From Dromiciops gliroides (lineage: Eukaryota; Chordata; Mammalia; Microbiotheria; Microbiotheriidae), in NCBI RefSeq assembly GCF_019393635.1, contig NC_057861.1, positions 77,445,327 through 77,509,326 of the forward strand: a stretch of DNA of 64,000 bases. The letters run 5' to 3'. The notes below the pieces were generated by a model. It saw only the letters and a list, made by a program, of their open reading frames with translations, did no database searches and was not told where the DNA came from. Shown here in pieces: positions 25,251 to 37,810 of the stretch. A program made the translations under genes and the position numbers. Each line of letters begins with the position of its first letter. The first letter of the stretch is position 1.

Positions 25251-25963
25251 ATAAATTTGACTCAGCTCTCTATAAATTTGAGAAATGAAGCCTTTATCAG
25301 AGATACTTATTTCAAAAATTCTTTCCCAGTTTTCTACTTCCCTTATAATCTTGGTTACATTAATGTTGTTTGTCCAAAAAAGTTTAGTTTTATATAATCA
25401 AAATTACCTATTTTACATTTTGTTTTGCTCTCTATATTTTCTTTGGTCCTAAATTCTTCCTCTGTCCATAAATCTGACAGATAAGCCACTTCATGCTTTC
25501 TTTATTTGCTTATGGTATCACCCTTTATGTATAAATCATGTACCCATTTTGATTTTATTTTAGTATGCACTGTGAGATGTTGGTCTATACCTAGTTTCTG
25601 TCATACTGTTTTCCAGTTTTCCCAGCAGTTTTTGTCAAATAATGAGTTTTTGTTCCAAAAGCTTGGATCTTTGGGTTTATCATATACTAGATTACTATAT
25701 TCATTTACTATAATGTAATTTGTACCTATTCCACCCCATTGATCCACCTCTCTATTTCTTAGCCAGTACTAGATTGTTTTGATAATAACCACTTTATAAT
25801 ACAGTTTGAGATATGGTACTGCTAGAACATCTTTTTTCAGGTTTTTTTTTTCCCATTGATTCCTGTGATATCTTTGAGCTTTTGTTTTTCTAGATGAATT
25901 TTGTTATTATTTTTCCTAGATCTACAAAATATTTTTTGATAATTTGATTGGTATAGTTCTAAA

Positions 25964-26410
25964 TGTGAGGGAAAAATCCATCCTCTTCTCAATAATTCGC
26001 AGGAACTCAGCAGCGAGGTGACAAAGGCTTTATTGTGCAACTAGTGGGTGCCCAGAAAGGGGGCTCAAAGGCCCTGTTTTATACCCTAGTCCCTAACGCA
26101 AATGGACCTTCCCCTTTTTCATCACTGGTGGGGTTACAATCTACACACAAAAACTAGCTAATCTGAACGCAGTATTCCCACCCCTCTTCCTTGTATGGGC
26201 ATGACTCAGGAGTGGACCTTATACTTCCTTATATGGACACAACTCTGGAGCAGACCTTATTGAGACCAGGGCTCCTTGAACCATGTGACCTTGCTAACCT
26301 GAGGGGGAGGAGGGGATCTGAGACCTTTTGTTCTACAAACAAGTCAGGGGGAATATGACAGACTGTTATATCCACATTGAGAGGAGACAACTAACTACCC
26401 ATTTCTCACA
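25964..26410 (-). mobile_element. Solo LTR, class I ERV (family of the 43872 provirus)
   Basis: On the minus strand it starts TGTGAG and ends CTCACA. AATAAAGCC near 26031 is the LTR poly(A) signal. It is inserted in the L1 ORF2 copy with possible 4-bp TAAA duplicates. The same LTR occurs at the 43872-46494 provirus and at 60953. A solo LTR forms when two LTRs recombine and the interior is lost. Confidence 0.85.
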
Positions 26411-26612
26411 TAAATAAATAAATTAACTTAACTTAGGTAGGATTGTTATTTATATTATATTGTCTCAGCCTCCCCATAAACAATTAATATTTTTCCTATT
26501 GTTTAGATCTGACTTTACCTGTGTGAAAAATGTTTTATAGTTCTGGTCATATAGTTCCTGGGTTTGTCTTGGTAGGTAGACTCCTAAGCATTTCATATTG
26601 TCCAGTTATTTT

Positions 26613-26774
26613 TATTTATTTATTTATTTATTTATTTTGGTGAGGCAGTTGGGGTTAAGTGACTTGCCCAGGGTCACACAGCTAGTAAGTGTTAAGTGTC
26701 TGAGGCCGGATTTGAACTCAGGTCCTCCTGACTCCAGGGCTGGTGCTCTATCCACTGTGCCACCTAGCTGCCCC
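26613..26774 (-). repeat. CORE-SINE in L1
   Basis: Antisense, with a (TTTA)n tail in place of plain poly(T). Flanked by ccagttatttt on both sides. Confidence 0.9.
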
Positions 26775-27011
26775 ATGACCAGTTATTTTAAATGGAATTT
26801 CTCTTTCTATCTGTTGTTGCTGGACTTTGTTGGTAATATATAGTAATGCTAATGATTTGTGTGGGTTTATTTTGTAGCCTGAAAATTTGCTAAAGTTGTG
26901 AATAATTTCAGGTAGTTTTTTAGTTGATTCTCTAGGATTTTCTAACTATAATATCATATCATCTACAAAGAGTGATAGTTTTGTTTCCTCCTTACCTATT
27001 CTAATTCCTTT

Positions 27012-27167
27012 TCTTTTTCTTTTTTTTTTTGTTGTGAGGTAACTGGGGTTAAGTGACTTGCCCAGGGTCACACAGCTAGTAATTGTTAGGTGTCTAAGGC
27101 CGGATTTGAATTCAGGTACTCCTGACTCCAGGGCTGGTGCTCCATCCACTGCACCATCTAGCTGCCC
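27012..27167 (-). repeat. CORE-SINE splitting the L1 RT domain
   Basis: Antisense copy between tctaattccttt duplicates (27000-27011, 27168-27179). It sits between the GCPLSPLLF and FVDD parts of the L1 reverse transcriptase. Confidence 0.9.
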
Positions 27168-29489
27168 CCTCTAATTCCTTTAATTTCTTTGTCTTCTCTT
27201 ATTGCTATAGCTAACATTTTTAGTACAATAGTAAATAATAGAGGTGATAATGGACATCCTTCCTTCACCCCTAACTGTATTGGGAAGGCTTCTAGCTTAT
27301 CCCCATTACAGATAATGCTTGGTGATAGTTTTAGATAAGTATTCCTTATCATTTTAAGGTAAGCTCCATTTATTCCTATGCTCTCTGGTATTTTTAATAG
27401 GAATGGGTACTATATTTTGTCAAAGGCCTTTTCTGCATCTATTAAGATAATCATGATTTCTGTTGATTTTATTATTGATATGGTCAGTTATGCTGATAGT
27501 TTTCCTAATATTGAACCAGTCCTGCATTCCTGGTATAAATCCCACCTGGTCACAGTGTATGATTTTTGTGATATATTGCTGTAATCTCTTTGCTAATATT
27601 TTATTTTAAAATTTTGCATCAATATTCATTAGGGAAATATATCTATAATCTTTTTTATGTTTTTGCTCTTCCTGGTTTGGGGACCAGAACCTTATTTGTC
27701 TCATAAAAGGAATTTGGTAGGACTCCACTTATTTTCCCAAATAGTTTATTTGGATGAATTGTTCTTAAAATGCTTGGTAAAATTCACTTGTGAATCCATC
27801 TGGTCCTGGGAACTTTTTCTTAGGAAGTTCATTGATGGCTTATTCAATTTCTTTGTCTAAAATTTTTATTTCTTCTTCTGTTAGTCTGGCCTACTTATAT
27901 TTTTGTAGATATTCATTCATTTCATTTAGATTGTCAAATTTATTGGCATGTAATTGGGCAAAATAGTTCTTAACAATTGTCTTAATTTCCTCTTCATTGG
28001 TGGTGAGTTCATCCCTTTCATTTTTGATGATAGTAATTTGCTTTTCTTTTTTTCCTTTTTTTTTTTTTGGACCAAATTAACCAATGGTTTATCTATTTTA
28101 TGAGTTTTTTCATAAAATCAATTTCTAATTTTATTTATTAGTTCATTGCCTTTCTTATTTTCAATTTTATTAATCTCTCCTTTGATTTTCAGGATTCCCA
28201 ATTTGGTGTTTAGTGAAGGATTTTTAATTTGTTAATTTTCTAGTTTTTTTTTTAATTGCATGCCCAATTCATTGATCTGCTTTTTCTCTATTTTATTGAT
28301 TTGAGCAGTTAGGAATATAAATTTTCCTCTAAGTACTGCTTTGGCTGTGTCCCATAAATTTTGATATGTTGTCTCATTTGTCTTTCTTTAATGAAATCAT
28401 CAATTGTTTCTATGATTTGTTCTTTGACCCACTTGTTTTTAGGATCAGATTATTTAATTTCTAAATAATTTTTAATCTCTTTTTCAATTGTTCATTATTG
28501 AATGCACTTTTTATTGCATTATGATCTGAAAAGGATATGTTTACCTTTCCTGCTTTTCTGCATTTGGTAGTGATCTTTTTATATCCTAATACATGGTCAG
28601 TTTTTATGTAGGTCCCACGTACTACTGAGAAGGTATATTCCTTTCTATTTCCATTAATTTTTCTCTACAGATCTATCATATCTAACTTTTCCAGAATTTT
28701 ACTTACTTCCTTAATTTCTTTCTTTTTAAATATTTTTGCTTAGATTTATCCGGTTCTGAGAGGGGAAGGTTATGGTCCCCAACTAGTATAGTTTTATTAT
28801 CTTTTTCCTTTAAAATTTTTGATGCTATACCACTTGACATATATATGTTAAATATTGATATGACTTCATTGTCTATGGTATCTTTAAGCAAGATAGTTTT
28901 CCTCTTTATCTCTTTTAATTAGATCTATTTTTGCTTTTTGCTTTGTCTGAAATCATGATTGCTACCCCTGCTTTTTTTGCTTCAGCTGAAGCATAATAGA
29001 TTCTGTTCCAGCCCCTTACATTTACCTTGTGTGTATCTCTCTGCTTCAAATGTGTTTCTTGTAAACAACATATTGTAGGATTCTGGTTTTTAATCCACCC
29101 TGCTATCCACTTTGGTTTAATGGGTGAGTTCATCCCATTCACATTTATAGTTATGATAACTATTTCCCTCCAGGCTGTTTTTCATTTGTTTATCTCCCTC
29201 TTTTACCCCCACCCTTTCCCTCCTCACAAGTGTTTTACTTCAGATCATCCCTCCCTTTTATCAGTTCCCCCTCCCTCTTCTATTATCCCCATCCCTTTTT
29301 TACTTCCTTATAAGGCAAAATAGATTTCTATATCCAACTGAAAGTCTATGTTATATGATGATAGTAAAGTTAAAGCTTTGCCTGCCCCCCCCAACTTCCC
29401 CTCCATAATAGTTCTTTCATTCTTCTTTTATGTGGGACAATTTACCCCATTCAATATCCCCCCTCCTGATTCTATGCAATTTCTCACTC

Positions 29490-29700
29490 CGGCAATTTAG
29501 AAAGCTTTGCCTTGGCAAGGTGTAGGGCTGCCTCTTCATCTGAAACTGGTGAAGAGGGAAATAGTGGCAAAAAGCATCTGAGTGAGACAAGTTAAGGAAG
29601 AAAGAAGGAGCTCCCAGAAATTGGCCCCAATCTTTTCAGCAAAGTGTGAGGCAAGGTTCTTAGCTTGTAGGGATAGGAAAAGAGGGAAAATAGAATTTGT
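29490..29700 (+). repeat. Old unclassified repeat fragment
   Basis: 'tgaagagggaaatagtggca', 'gcatctgagtgagacaagtt', 'aagtgtgaggcaaggttct'. It separates the two stacked antisense L1 copies. Confidence 0.45.
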
Positions 29701-29704
29701 TCAA

Positions 29705-32520
29705 TTCTCTATTTTTCCTTTTCTTACCTTTTATTTAGACAATTCAAAATTGAAAGAGGGACATAGAAATCTCCTGCCTGCTATTGTATTACGATGACTT
29801 CTTGTAGTTCAATTAATTTTTGCTTCATGAAGTTAGAGCCTAAGGCATTTGAAGCATGTTTAGTTTTATATTGATAATGGTTCGTCTTCAGTATAATGTA
29901 GTTTCCTTGTTTACGCCTTTTTATATTGTGAATGTTGGTTTTTACTCTCTCTGATAACATGATTATAAGTCCTGCTTTTTTGTAACTCTTGCAGCATAAT
30001 AAAAATTTCCCCCAAACCCTCATTTTTATTCTGTTTGCCTTTGGTTTTTAGTTGTGCTTGTAAACAACATATTGTGTGGTTTTGTTTTCTTATCCAGTCT
30101 GTCACTTATTATTCATTTTTTGGATTGTTTAATCCATTCACATTTAAATTTTATTAGGTTTATATTTTCCTTCTTATTTCTCTAATATTGTTCATTTTTT
30201 CTGAATTAGGATTTTCCTCCTTTCTCTCTAAATACAGTACTTTGTCTCCAGTTATTGTAGTTTATTCTACCTTCAGGCAATTCTATTCCCACTGGCTCTC
30301 AACCCTGCCCCACCTCCTACTTTTTACCCTTTTCCTTAGTTTGGAGTTTTGCTTAACTTGTTATTTAATTCTTCCCTTCTTTCCCTCCAGCCCCCTTAGT
30401 TAAGTAGTGAAGTAAAATTTATTTTACTCTTCTCCTCTTCAACTTATTTTTTCTTTAGGGTTTTAAAGAAAAAAATCAATTTTCTGTGTTTTTTTCTAAA
30501 AAGCATTTCTTTCCTTCATTCTTTTCATTATTTCTCTTCCCTTTCTGTCTGTTCTAGAGTTTTAGTCTTTGATTCATAAAACTATACTAATTTAATTTTT
30601 CTTTAGTTGCTATATTCCATGAGGAATTAAAGAATCTAACATACCTATTTTGGGTTCTCTTTTCTAAACATTTTATGTGTATCGCCTTTTAGATCTTACT
30701 CCTAACCCTAATAACAATTCCTGCAAGTGACAGAGATAATATTACCCCAAGATAGGAATTTTGTGCAGTTCATTATTAACTTCTGTCTTAAAAGTTGGTC
30801 ATCTTGTGGCCAAAGCACCGGCCCTGGATTCAGGAGGACCTGAGTTCAAATCCAACCTCAGGTACTTGACACTTACTAGCTGTGTGATCCTGGACAAGTC
30901 ACTTAACCCTCATTGCCCTGCCCCCCCCCCAAAAAAAAGGTTGGTCATCTTTTCCCCCATTTGTCATGCATTTTCCTCCCTAGGTCCTCCCCACTCTCCT
31001 GGTTGCCAGTTGTCCCCAGGAGCTCTGATATCCCTTCACCTGAGACAGAATGAGTGAGTGATCTCTCTAAACACCTGAATCCAGCAGATTATATTGACTG
31101 TAAGGTCCCCATCTCTTTTATAGAACATTTATTTTTCCCATAGGCGCTTTCTTCAGTGGTACCCCCTCCCACCACTGAAACAAGATTTCACCCTTTCTTT
31201 CTACCATTTCAATTCCTTCTTTTGCACCCTCATCCATTCTTTTATAGTCTCTCTTCCTACCAAGAGACTACAGAAATTATTTTCCCTTTATTGTTAATAT
31301 TTAACTTGATTAAGGTACATCACACATTCTATCTTTTTCCTATCTTTTCTCCCTTTAAATGCCCTCTCCTTCTATAATTTAGTCTCATAAAACCATTAAT
31401 TCACCAGTAGGCAGATGTGAAGTTTATTCCATTATGTTTCAGACCTTTTGCTTCTGTTTGCTTTATTCTTTTACTCTTGTCCCCTTATGTATTTTTTTTT
31501 AATATCTCATAGGGGTCCCTCTGTTGTTATTTTGTCATTGTTTTTGGTCCATGTTTTTATTTATTTTTCTTGTATTTCTGTTGTGTGTGGTATTTGAGAA
31601 GCAAATAATCTGTTCAGGTTGGTTTTCTTTCTAGGAATATTTCGAATGTTTCTTTTTTATTGAATGTCCATCTTTTATCATTGATGATTAGGCTCAGGAT
31701 GGCAGGGTATGTTACCTTGGATTGTATCTTGATCTCCTTTGCTCTTGGAACACATTCCATTCATTCTTGCATTCATTCGTGCAAAATAGTCTTGCCTTAT
31801 TCACATTTCCTTTCCTTTATATTTGAAGGTCTTTTTCCTGATCACTTACAGAATTTGTTGTTTGTCGCTGGATTTGTTCCATTTAATCACTACATGTCTT
31901 ATGATTCTTTTTTTTTCTGAATGTGATTTGTGGTTTCTTTCTCTTGTCACTTTGTTTTCTGTGTTCTAAAGTTCTGGGCAGTTTTCTTCTATTATTTCTT
32001 GCATTGTAGTGTTCAGGTTTTTTACTTATCATGTCCTTTTGGGAGACCTGTAATCCTTAAGTTGTCTACCCAACTGGACTTTAAGATCAATATGTTTTGC
32101 TTGTCTAGAGATCATGTTTTCTTTTTAACATTCTTGCTTTTTTGCTTCTCTTCATTTTTGAGTCCTGAATTTCCTATCAGTTATTCTCTCATTTGTTTCT
32201 TTGGTGAAACTTGCTCCTACAGATTCAAGTCTTTCTATTCTGCTGATTATTTCTGATGTTCAGGCAATATTTTCCACTTTTACAAGTCTTATTTCTCTTT
32301 TAAACCATTCAGGAATGTCTTGTGGTTTACCTCTCTCTTGGGAATCCATAGAAGATCTTCTATCTCATCAAGAGTTGATTTTCCTTTGTCCTGCAGTATT
32401 TATTCATTGTCTGGACTTACTTATCTGATCTGGAGACCATATTTCCTTTTGTTATTAATATTTTCCCTGTTGGTTTACCTACTTATGCTCAAGGCCTTTA
32501 ATTGAGCTTTTCTCCTGAAA
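29705..32520 (-). repeat. L1, ORF1 and start of ORF2, antisense, older copy
   Basis: Minus strand: ORF1 C-terminal-like piece near 31700-31640 (KVTYPAILSLI, comparable to the L1 ORF1 RVTYPAKLSFI motif), a long inter-ORF region, then a second endonuclease start near 30105-29910 (DWIRKQNHTICCLQ, then KAGLIIMLS). Because the 24275-29490 copy already has an endonuclease, this is a separate element. Heavily decayed. Confidence 0.65.
30806..30939 (+). repeat. CORE-SINE, 5'-truncated
   Basis: Starts at 'gtggccaaagcaccggccc'. Flanked by gttggtcatctt (30794-30805, 30940-30951). The tail is a C-run followed by an A-run. Confidence 0.9.
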
Positions 32521-32839
32521 TCTTTGCTCATTTCAGTCTTTCCCCCTCCTTATGGTTCCCTATTGCTCACTTTCTAACTCCTTTCCCCTGGCCATTTCCC
32601 TGGGGGACTAAACCTTAAAGCTGTCTCAGTCTCTTTCTGGACCAGACAGGTCACCTTTCACTGGCCTCATTCTCTGTCCCAAGCAACTTCTGAGAGGACA
32701 GAACTGGCCCTAGCTGGTTGCTGGACTCTTTCCTTCATGAATGAAATACCATAAAGCCACACATTCTGCCCCAGTTCCCTCTGTTGTTTAGTTCTCTGTC
32801 TAGAATCTATTACGGCTTCTGCCTTTTGGTTTTCTGCAG

Positions 32840-33290
32840 CTCCCTGGGGCCCATGTGACCCTGTGCAAGTTACCTCCTCTTTCTGGGCCTCAGTTTCCTA
32901 ACCTGTAAAATGAGGAGGTTGGACTCAATGGCACAAAGGTCCCTTCCAGCTCTAGAGCTTTGATTCTATGATCATTTCCCCTTTTTTGGCCTCAGTTTCT
33001 CTGTCTGTAAAATGGGGATGATAATACTTATCATACAAGTTATCTCACAGGGTAATTGTGAGGAAAGTGTTTCATAAACCTTATAGCACCATAGAAATAT
33101 GAGTTGTCTTATGATTATTAGGCAGAAGTTCTGCAGGAGGAGAAAAAGAACCCTGGCCTCATAGTCAAGAGAGCGGGGTTTGAATCCTATCCCTGTCCCT
33201 TACCTATTTTCTTTGTGGCCTTCCTGAGCCTGAGGTTCTTCATGTGCAAAAGAGGAATCATATTCTCTGCCCTACTTCCATCACTAGGCT
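32840..33290 (+). repeat. Three successive MIR copies
   Basis: MIR motifs repeat at about 32840-32975 (ctgggcctcagtttcctaacctg, ccttccagctctagagc), 32976-33120 (ggcctcagtttctctgtctg, tgataatacttatc) and 33130-33290 (aaccctggcctcatagtca, cctgaggttcttcatgtgc). Whether they are independent insertions or one rearranged block is unclear. Confidence 0.65.
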
Positions 33291-33351
33291 GCATGTGTCA
33301 CACAGACAGGTAACTATTGCCCACAAATTGCCTTGTTTCTCAGCTACCTCT

Positions 33352-33508
33352 TTTTTTTCTTTTTTTTTTTGTTTGGGGCAATGAGGGTTAAGTGACTTGC
33401 CCAGGGTCACACAGCTAGTAAGTGTCAAGTGTCTGAGGCTGGATTTGAACTCAGGTCCTCCTGAATCCAGGGCCAGTGCTTTATCCACTGTACCACCTAG
33501 CTGCCCCC
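33352..33508 (-). repeat. CORE-SINE with offset duplicate
   Basis: Antisense. Flanking duplicates cacaaattgcctt / cacaaattacctt exist, but on the tail side about 17 bp of other sequence lies between the T-run and the duplicate. Confidence 0.88.
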
Positions 33509-33584
33509 ACACAAATTACCTTCTTGGCAAACTGAATGTGCCCTTGGTGGGTTTTCCAGAGAATTTGTGAGTTATTGTCAGTGC

Positions 33585-33692
33585 ATTCCAATTAGATTAA
33601 AAGCTCCCTGAAGGCAAGGACTGTCTTTTGTCTCTTTTTGTATCCCCTTTGGCACATAGTAGGCACTTAATGTTGATTCATTGATTGATTGA
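33585..33692 (+). repeat. L2 3' end
   Basis: 'aagctccctgaaggcaaggactgtc' then 'ggcacatagtaggcacttaatg' and a gattgattga tail. Confidence 0.75.
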
Positions 33693-34176
33693 AGCAGCAG
33701 AAGCCTGTATCCAGGTAGTCTTCCTGCTTCTTGTAAACCTGCAGGAAACAGGTTGTCACTAACATTAAAGAGAGTTCTTTATGCCCATGCATTAGCTACT
33801 TCAAACCTACTGGAAAAGGCTTAGGCCAGACAGAAGCCTTCAATGGCCTGTATTCTGAATTCTAGAAGCAGGAAAATGAAAATCTGCTCCAAACCATTGA
33901 ATAACTCTAAAAACAACCTCTGTGACAATTTGCTGCTATCGCTACTTCTTCTGGGACTGAGGTTTCACAACAGCTGCCAATCCAATCCTAGTCTCACTGT
34001 GCTGTTCTTATCTCTGGCCTCAACTCCCCTAGTCACTGGTGACGGTCAAGAAACATTTATCCAATGTCTTACTACATACTGGGTACTGTGCTAAGTAAGT
34101 ATTGTGGATTAAATGTCTATAAATGTCACATGCACTCAGAGGGATAATTATAATTTGTTTCAAAAGAAGTTGATAT

Positions 34177-34336
34177 GGGGGGCAGCTAGGTGGCGCAGTG
34201 GATAGAGCACCAGCCCTGGAGTCAGGAGTACCTGAGTTCAAATCTGGCCTCAGACACTTAACACTTACTAGCTGTGTGACCCCAGGCAAGTCACTTAACC
34301 CCAATTACCTCACTAAAAAAAAAATTAAAAAAAAAA
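34177..34336 (+). repeat. CORE-SINE (clean copy)
   Basis: Almost consensus sense copy; flanked by agttgatatg. The flanking 33700-34170 shows nothing I can name apart from a short old-repeat end (tactacatactgggtactgtgctaag) near 34070. Confidence 0.92.
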
Positions 34337-34727
34337 GTTGATATGAAGGAACATCAATGGAAAAATAAATGATAAGACCCATGTGTATTTTCAAAATTTT
34401 AGACCAAAATGAGACAAAGTTTTGAGATAAGTAAGACATGGTGTTCAGGGAATACTGATGGAATTTGACAAATAGTCCCAAATTAAGAAGAAATTACAAA
34501 GTGATATAAATAAAAGCCTAATATAACCAGCAATCTGCTTAGTACAGAAGAAGTTGCTACTTCAAAGCTATAATCTAAGACTGGAAACTTTATTTTGTTT
34601 CCAAGTCAGCAAAGAGAATTACAAAAAAATCGCAGTTGCTTTGAGAAATCCAAAACCTGCATGAGAAACTAAGAAAGTATCCCATTTAGATAATAATGAA
34701 TTAATTGCATATTTATCCCACTAGAAG

Positions 34728-34977
34728 AGGGCAGCTAAGTGGCACAGTGGATAATGTACTGGGCTTTAAGTCAGGAAAACCTGAGTTCAAATTTGGCCTC
34801 AGATACTTACTAGCTGTATGACCCTGGGCAAGTCACTTCACCCTGTTTGCTTCAGTTTCCTCATTGGTAAAATGAGCTGGAGAAGGAAATAGCAAACCAG
34901 TCCAGTATCTTTGCCAAGAAAACCCCAAATGTAATTACATAGCGTTGGATACAACTAAAACAACTGAACAACAACCT
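34728..34977 (+). repeat. MAR1-like SINE with BovB/RTE-like tail
   Basis: Sense: 'gggcagctaagtggcacagtg', CORE, 'gagctggagaaggaaatagcaaa', 'agtatctttgccaagaaaacccc', ending 'caactgaacaacaac'. The 34340-34725 flank holds no gene or repeat I recognise. Confidence 0.85.
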
Positions 34978-35334
34978 CTAGAAGATTATATCATTTAAAC
35001 AACTATATTACAGTCACAGGGAATATCCATTCAGATGATAAAAGGATTAAACTGAGAGGTAACCCTATATTACCTTAATACCCCATTCCAGGGAAGGTAA
35101 CCCATAAGGAACTATCATAGTTTACATGAGCTGTCTATAAACTCAAAGTTACTATTATGATATTAGTAATCAACCATCTAGAATTTTAGGAATTCAGTAT
35201 AAGAGTGGCAGAGCTAATAGTCAACAATTAGACTTAACAATCCATCAGGAAAAACAGAAGGGATTATTCATATAACCAAACAATTCTTTAATGGGAAATA
35301 TATGAATGCTTTACACAACTCCATTTTGCTCTTT

Positions 35335-35578
35335 TTATTGTTCTGTTGTTCATTTGTGTCTGACCCAATTTGGGGTTTTATTGACAGAGGTACTGGAGTG
35401 GTTTGCCATTTCCTTCTCCAGCTCATCTCACAGATGAGGAAACTGAGGCAAACAGGATTAAGTGACTTGCCCAGGGTCACACAGCTAGGAAGTGTCTGAG
35501 GCCAGATTTGAAGTCAGGAAGATGAGTCTTCCTGACATCAGGCCCAGCACTCTAACCCCTGTGCCACCTCACTGCCCT
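35335..35578 (-). repeat. MAR1-like SINE with BovB/RTE-like tail
   Basis: Antisense and nearly full length: 'tgacccaatttggggtttt', 'ggtttgccatttccttctcc', CORE, 'ctgtgccacctcactgccc'. The preceding 34980-35330 is unassigned. Confidence 0.85.
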
Positions 35579-35752
35579 GTTGTGCTGTATACGTTGTTTA
35601 CATATATTTTTGGTAATGCATATTATTGCTGCCTTTGCACATGCAAAGGATTACTTTATGTGAATTACATATTTGATTGCTTTTGGCTACATAATTGTAT
35701 GTATGTTTGTTATATATGAGTGTATGTACATGTATATACAAAAACATAGATA

Positions 35753-35917
35753 GGGGCAGCTAGGTGGTGCAGTGGATAGAGCACCAGCCCTGGAATCAGG
35801 AGTACCTGAGTTCAAATCCAGCCTCAGACACTTAACACTTACTAGCTGTGTGACCCTGGGCAAGTCACTTAACCCCAACTGCCTCACTACAAAAACAAAA
35901 ACACAAAACAAAAACAA
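35753..35917 (+). repeat. CORE-SINE (clean copy)
   Basis: Sense, tail of repeated aaaac units, near-perfect acatagata duplicates on both sides. Bases 35918-36230 beyond it are unassigned. Confidence 0.9.
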
Positions 35918-36229
35918 ATACATAGATATAGATTGTCACAAATGAGAAAATTCTAAACTGATATTAAACCAATATAACATATGTTGATAATGTAAATGCC
36001 ACAGACATATAAGTATGTAGTAGAGAATACCTAAAACATAAAAACAATAGCCTCTCCCCACCATTATATGGTTTTTGAAAAGTAAAGAAATTTTTGTGCA
36101 ACTGCTAAACACCGTACATTCACCATAGCACATAAACATTGTTGATAATTTTCTTCGATTGAAGTCAGAGATCATGGGTTCCAATTCTTCTGCTGATGAT
36201 GACTATTTACCCCTCTCTTAGCTTCATAG

Positions 36230-36470
36230 CTCTGAGCTTCAGCTATGTAGGTGGCCCAGTGGACAGAGTGCTAGGCCTGGAGTCAGTTCAAATTCAGCCT
36301 CAGACACTTCCTGGTTGTGTGACCTTGGGCAAGTCACTTAACCTCTGTTTGCCTCAGTTTCCTCATTTGTAAAATGAGCTGGAGAAGGACATGGCAAACC
36401 ACTTCAGTATCTTTGCCAAGAAAAAGCACAAATGGGGTCATGGAGAGTCAGACACCATTGAACCACAATG
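36230..36470 (+). repeat. MAR1-like SINE with BovB/RTE-like tail
   Basis: Sense: 'taggtggcccagtggacaga', CORE, 'gagctggagaaggacatggcaaa', 'caaatggggtcatggagagtcagacacc'. A MIR-like tail (36475-36560) follows. Confidence 0.85.
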
Positions 36471-36808
36471 AGAGCTTCCATTTCCTTGTCTGCAAAATGA
36501 AGAGGTTGTCCTAAATAGTTCTGGGGTCTCTTCTAGCTCTAAATCTATGATCTGATGACTCACAGACTTGAACTGTTGGAGAAGTTCATAATAAAGTCTA
36601 CATCTCCTGGCCAGCCAGCCATGACTCAGTCTTTTCAAGTGTAGGATGATTTTGTCAATAGGTACCTTCTCAGATAAGTAATTTAGCTACGGGAATCACC
36701 TCCCAATGGGCAGCAAACACTAACTGGGGAACTCTTCAACTCATGAAGTAACTACCAAACTTTGAAACGTCCCTGGAAACCAGTTGGTTGCTTACAGACC
36801 TTTGCTCA

Positions 36809-36964
36809 GGGGCAGCTAGGTGGCACAGTGGATAGAGCACTGGCCCTAGAGTCAGGAGTACCTGAGTTCAAATCCGGCCTCAGACATTTAACACTTACTA
36901 GCTGTGTGACCCTGGGCAAGTCATTTAACCCCAATTGCCTTACTAAAAAAAAAAAAAAAAGCAA
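36809..36964 (+). repeat. CORE-SINE (clean copy)
   Basis: Sense; perfect cagacctttgctca duplicates (36795-36808, about 36966-36979). Confidence 0.92.
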
Positions 36965-37121
36965 TCAGACCTTTGCTCAGGTTAAAAACATTCTCTCTCT
37001 CTCTCATACGCACGCACACGCACACACCCCTAGGATTTCAGACTTACCAAGGCAAGAACATGTTCCCTCCCTCCTTTGTGACAAACAGAGCATTTCAGAA
37101 CCTAGTAGATGAGATTCATAA

Positions 37122-37270
37122 TTTTTTTTTTTTTGGAGGGGCAATGAGGGTTAAGTGACTTGCCTAGGGCCACACAGCTAGCTAGTGTCAAGTGTCTGAG
37201 GCCAGATTTGAACTCAAGTCCTCCTGAATCTAGAGCCAGTGCTCTATCCACTGTGCCACCTAGCTGCCCC
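37122..37270 (-). repeat. CORE-SINE with far-offset duplicate
   Basis: Antisense. The 14-bp aagaacatgttccc directly after its head (37271-37284) is found again about 60 bp before its T-run (near 37046-37060), with about 60 bp of other DNA in between. Confidence 0.88.
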
Positions 37271-37810
37271 AAGAACATGTTCCCACTGGCATGTACTTGA
37301 GCTATAGAACCTTCATTTCAGCTAATGCCCAAGGAAACCATCCTCACTCCTTGCCCAGTTCCCTTTCTGACTTTTGGGAATTCCCCTTGCATCCTCCCAC
37401 CACCTGCTTTCTCTTCTTGCTTTACTGTTTTATTTTTTTTTTCTTAAAGAATTTTTGTCTTGGCTTCACCTTCTGTTTCTAGTCATTGATTCCAGCCTCA
37501 AAGTGGGACCTCTTTGTGTGAAGAAACTTATTTTGATCTTAAAGTGAGAAACTAAAAATTCCCACTTCTGTCATACACACCACACATAGGCAATAAATAG
37601 GCAGTTGCCCCATAGTTACCTAAAAGTTCTAGTTGTCATTGTTTTCCAGCCATCACCCAAAAAGTCTGCACAAGTTATAAGTAAATGACATAATCATGTT
37701 TGTCTTCAGTCATTGCTTTGTTTTTTCCCCTGAAGGGCTGCTTTTTCTTGGGCCTTTACAGAATTGTCCATTTCTGCCCAAGAATTGAGGGGCTATTTCT
37801 GTCCCTTTCT

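Larger units (their letters stand above)
24275..29490 (-). repeat. L1, nearly complete ORF2 plus 3'UTR, antisense
   Basis: Reading the minus strand: endonuclease start near 29142 (SPIKPKWIAGWIKNQNPTICCLQETHL, then GVAIMISDKA); reverse-transcriptase core near 27350-26950 (LGVKEGCPLSPLLFTIVLKMLA, then after a SINE GKEETKLSLFVDDMIL); C-terminal region and 3'UTR down to 24275. The catalytic-box equivalent of FADD reads FVDD. ORF2 has many stops and frame breaks and is inactive. It hosts four SINEs and one solo LTR. ORF1 is not attached. Confidence 0.85.
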
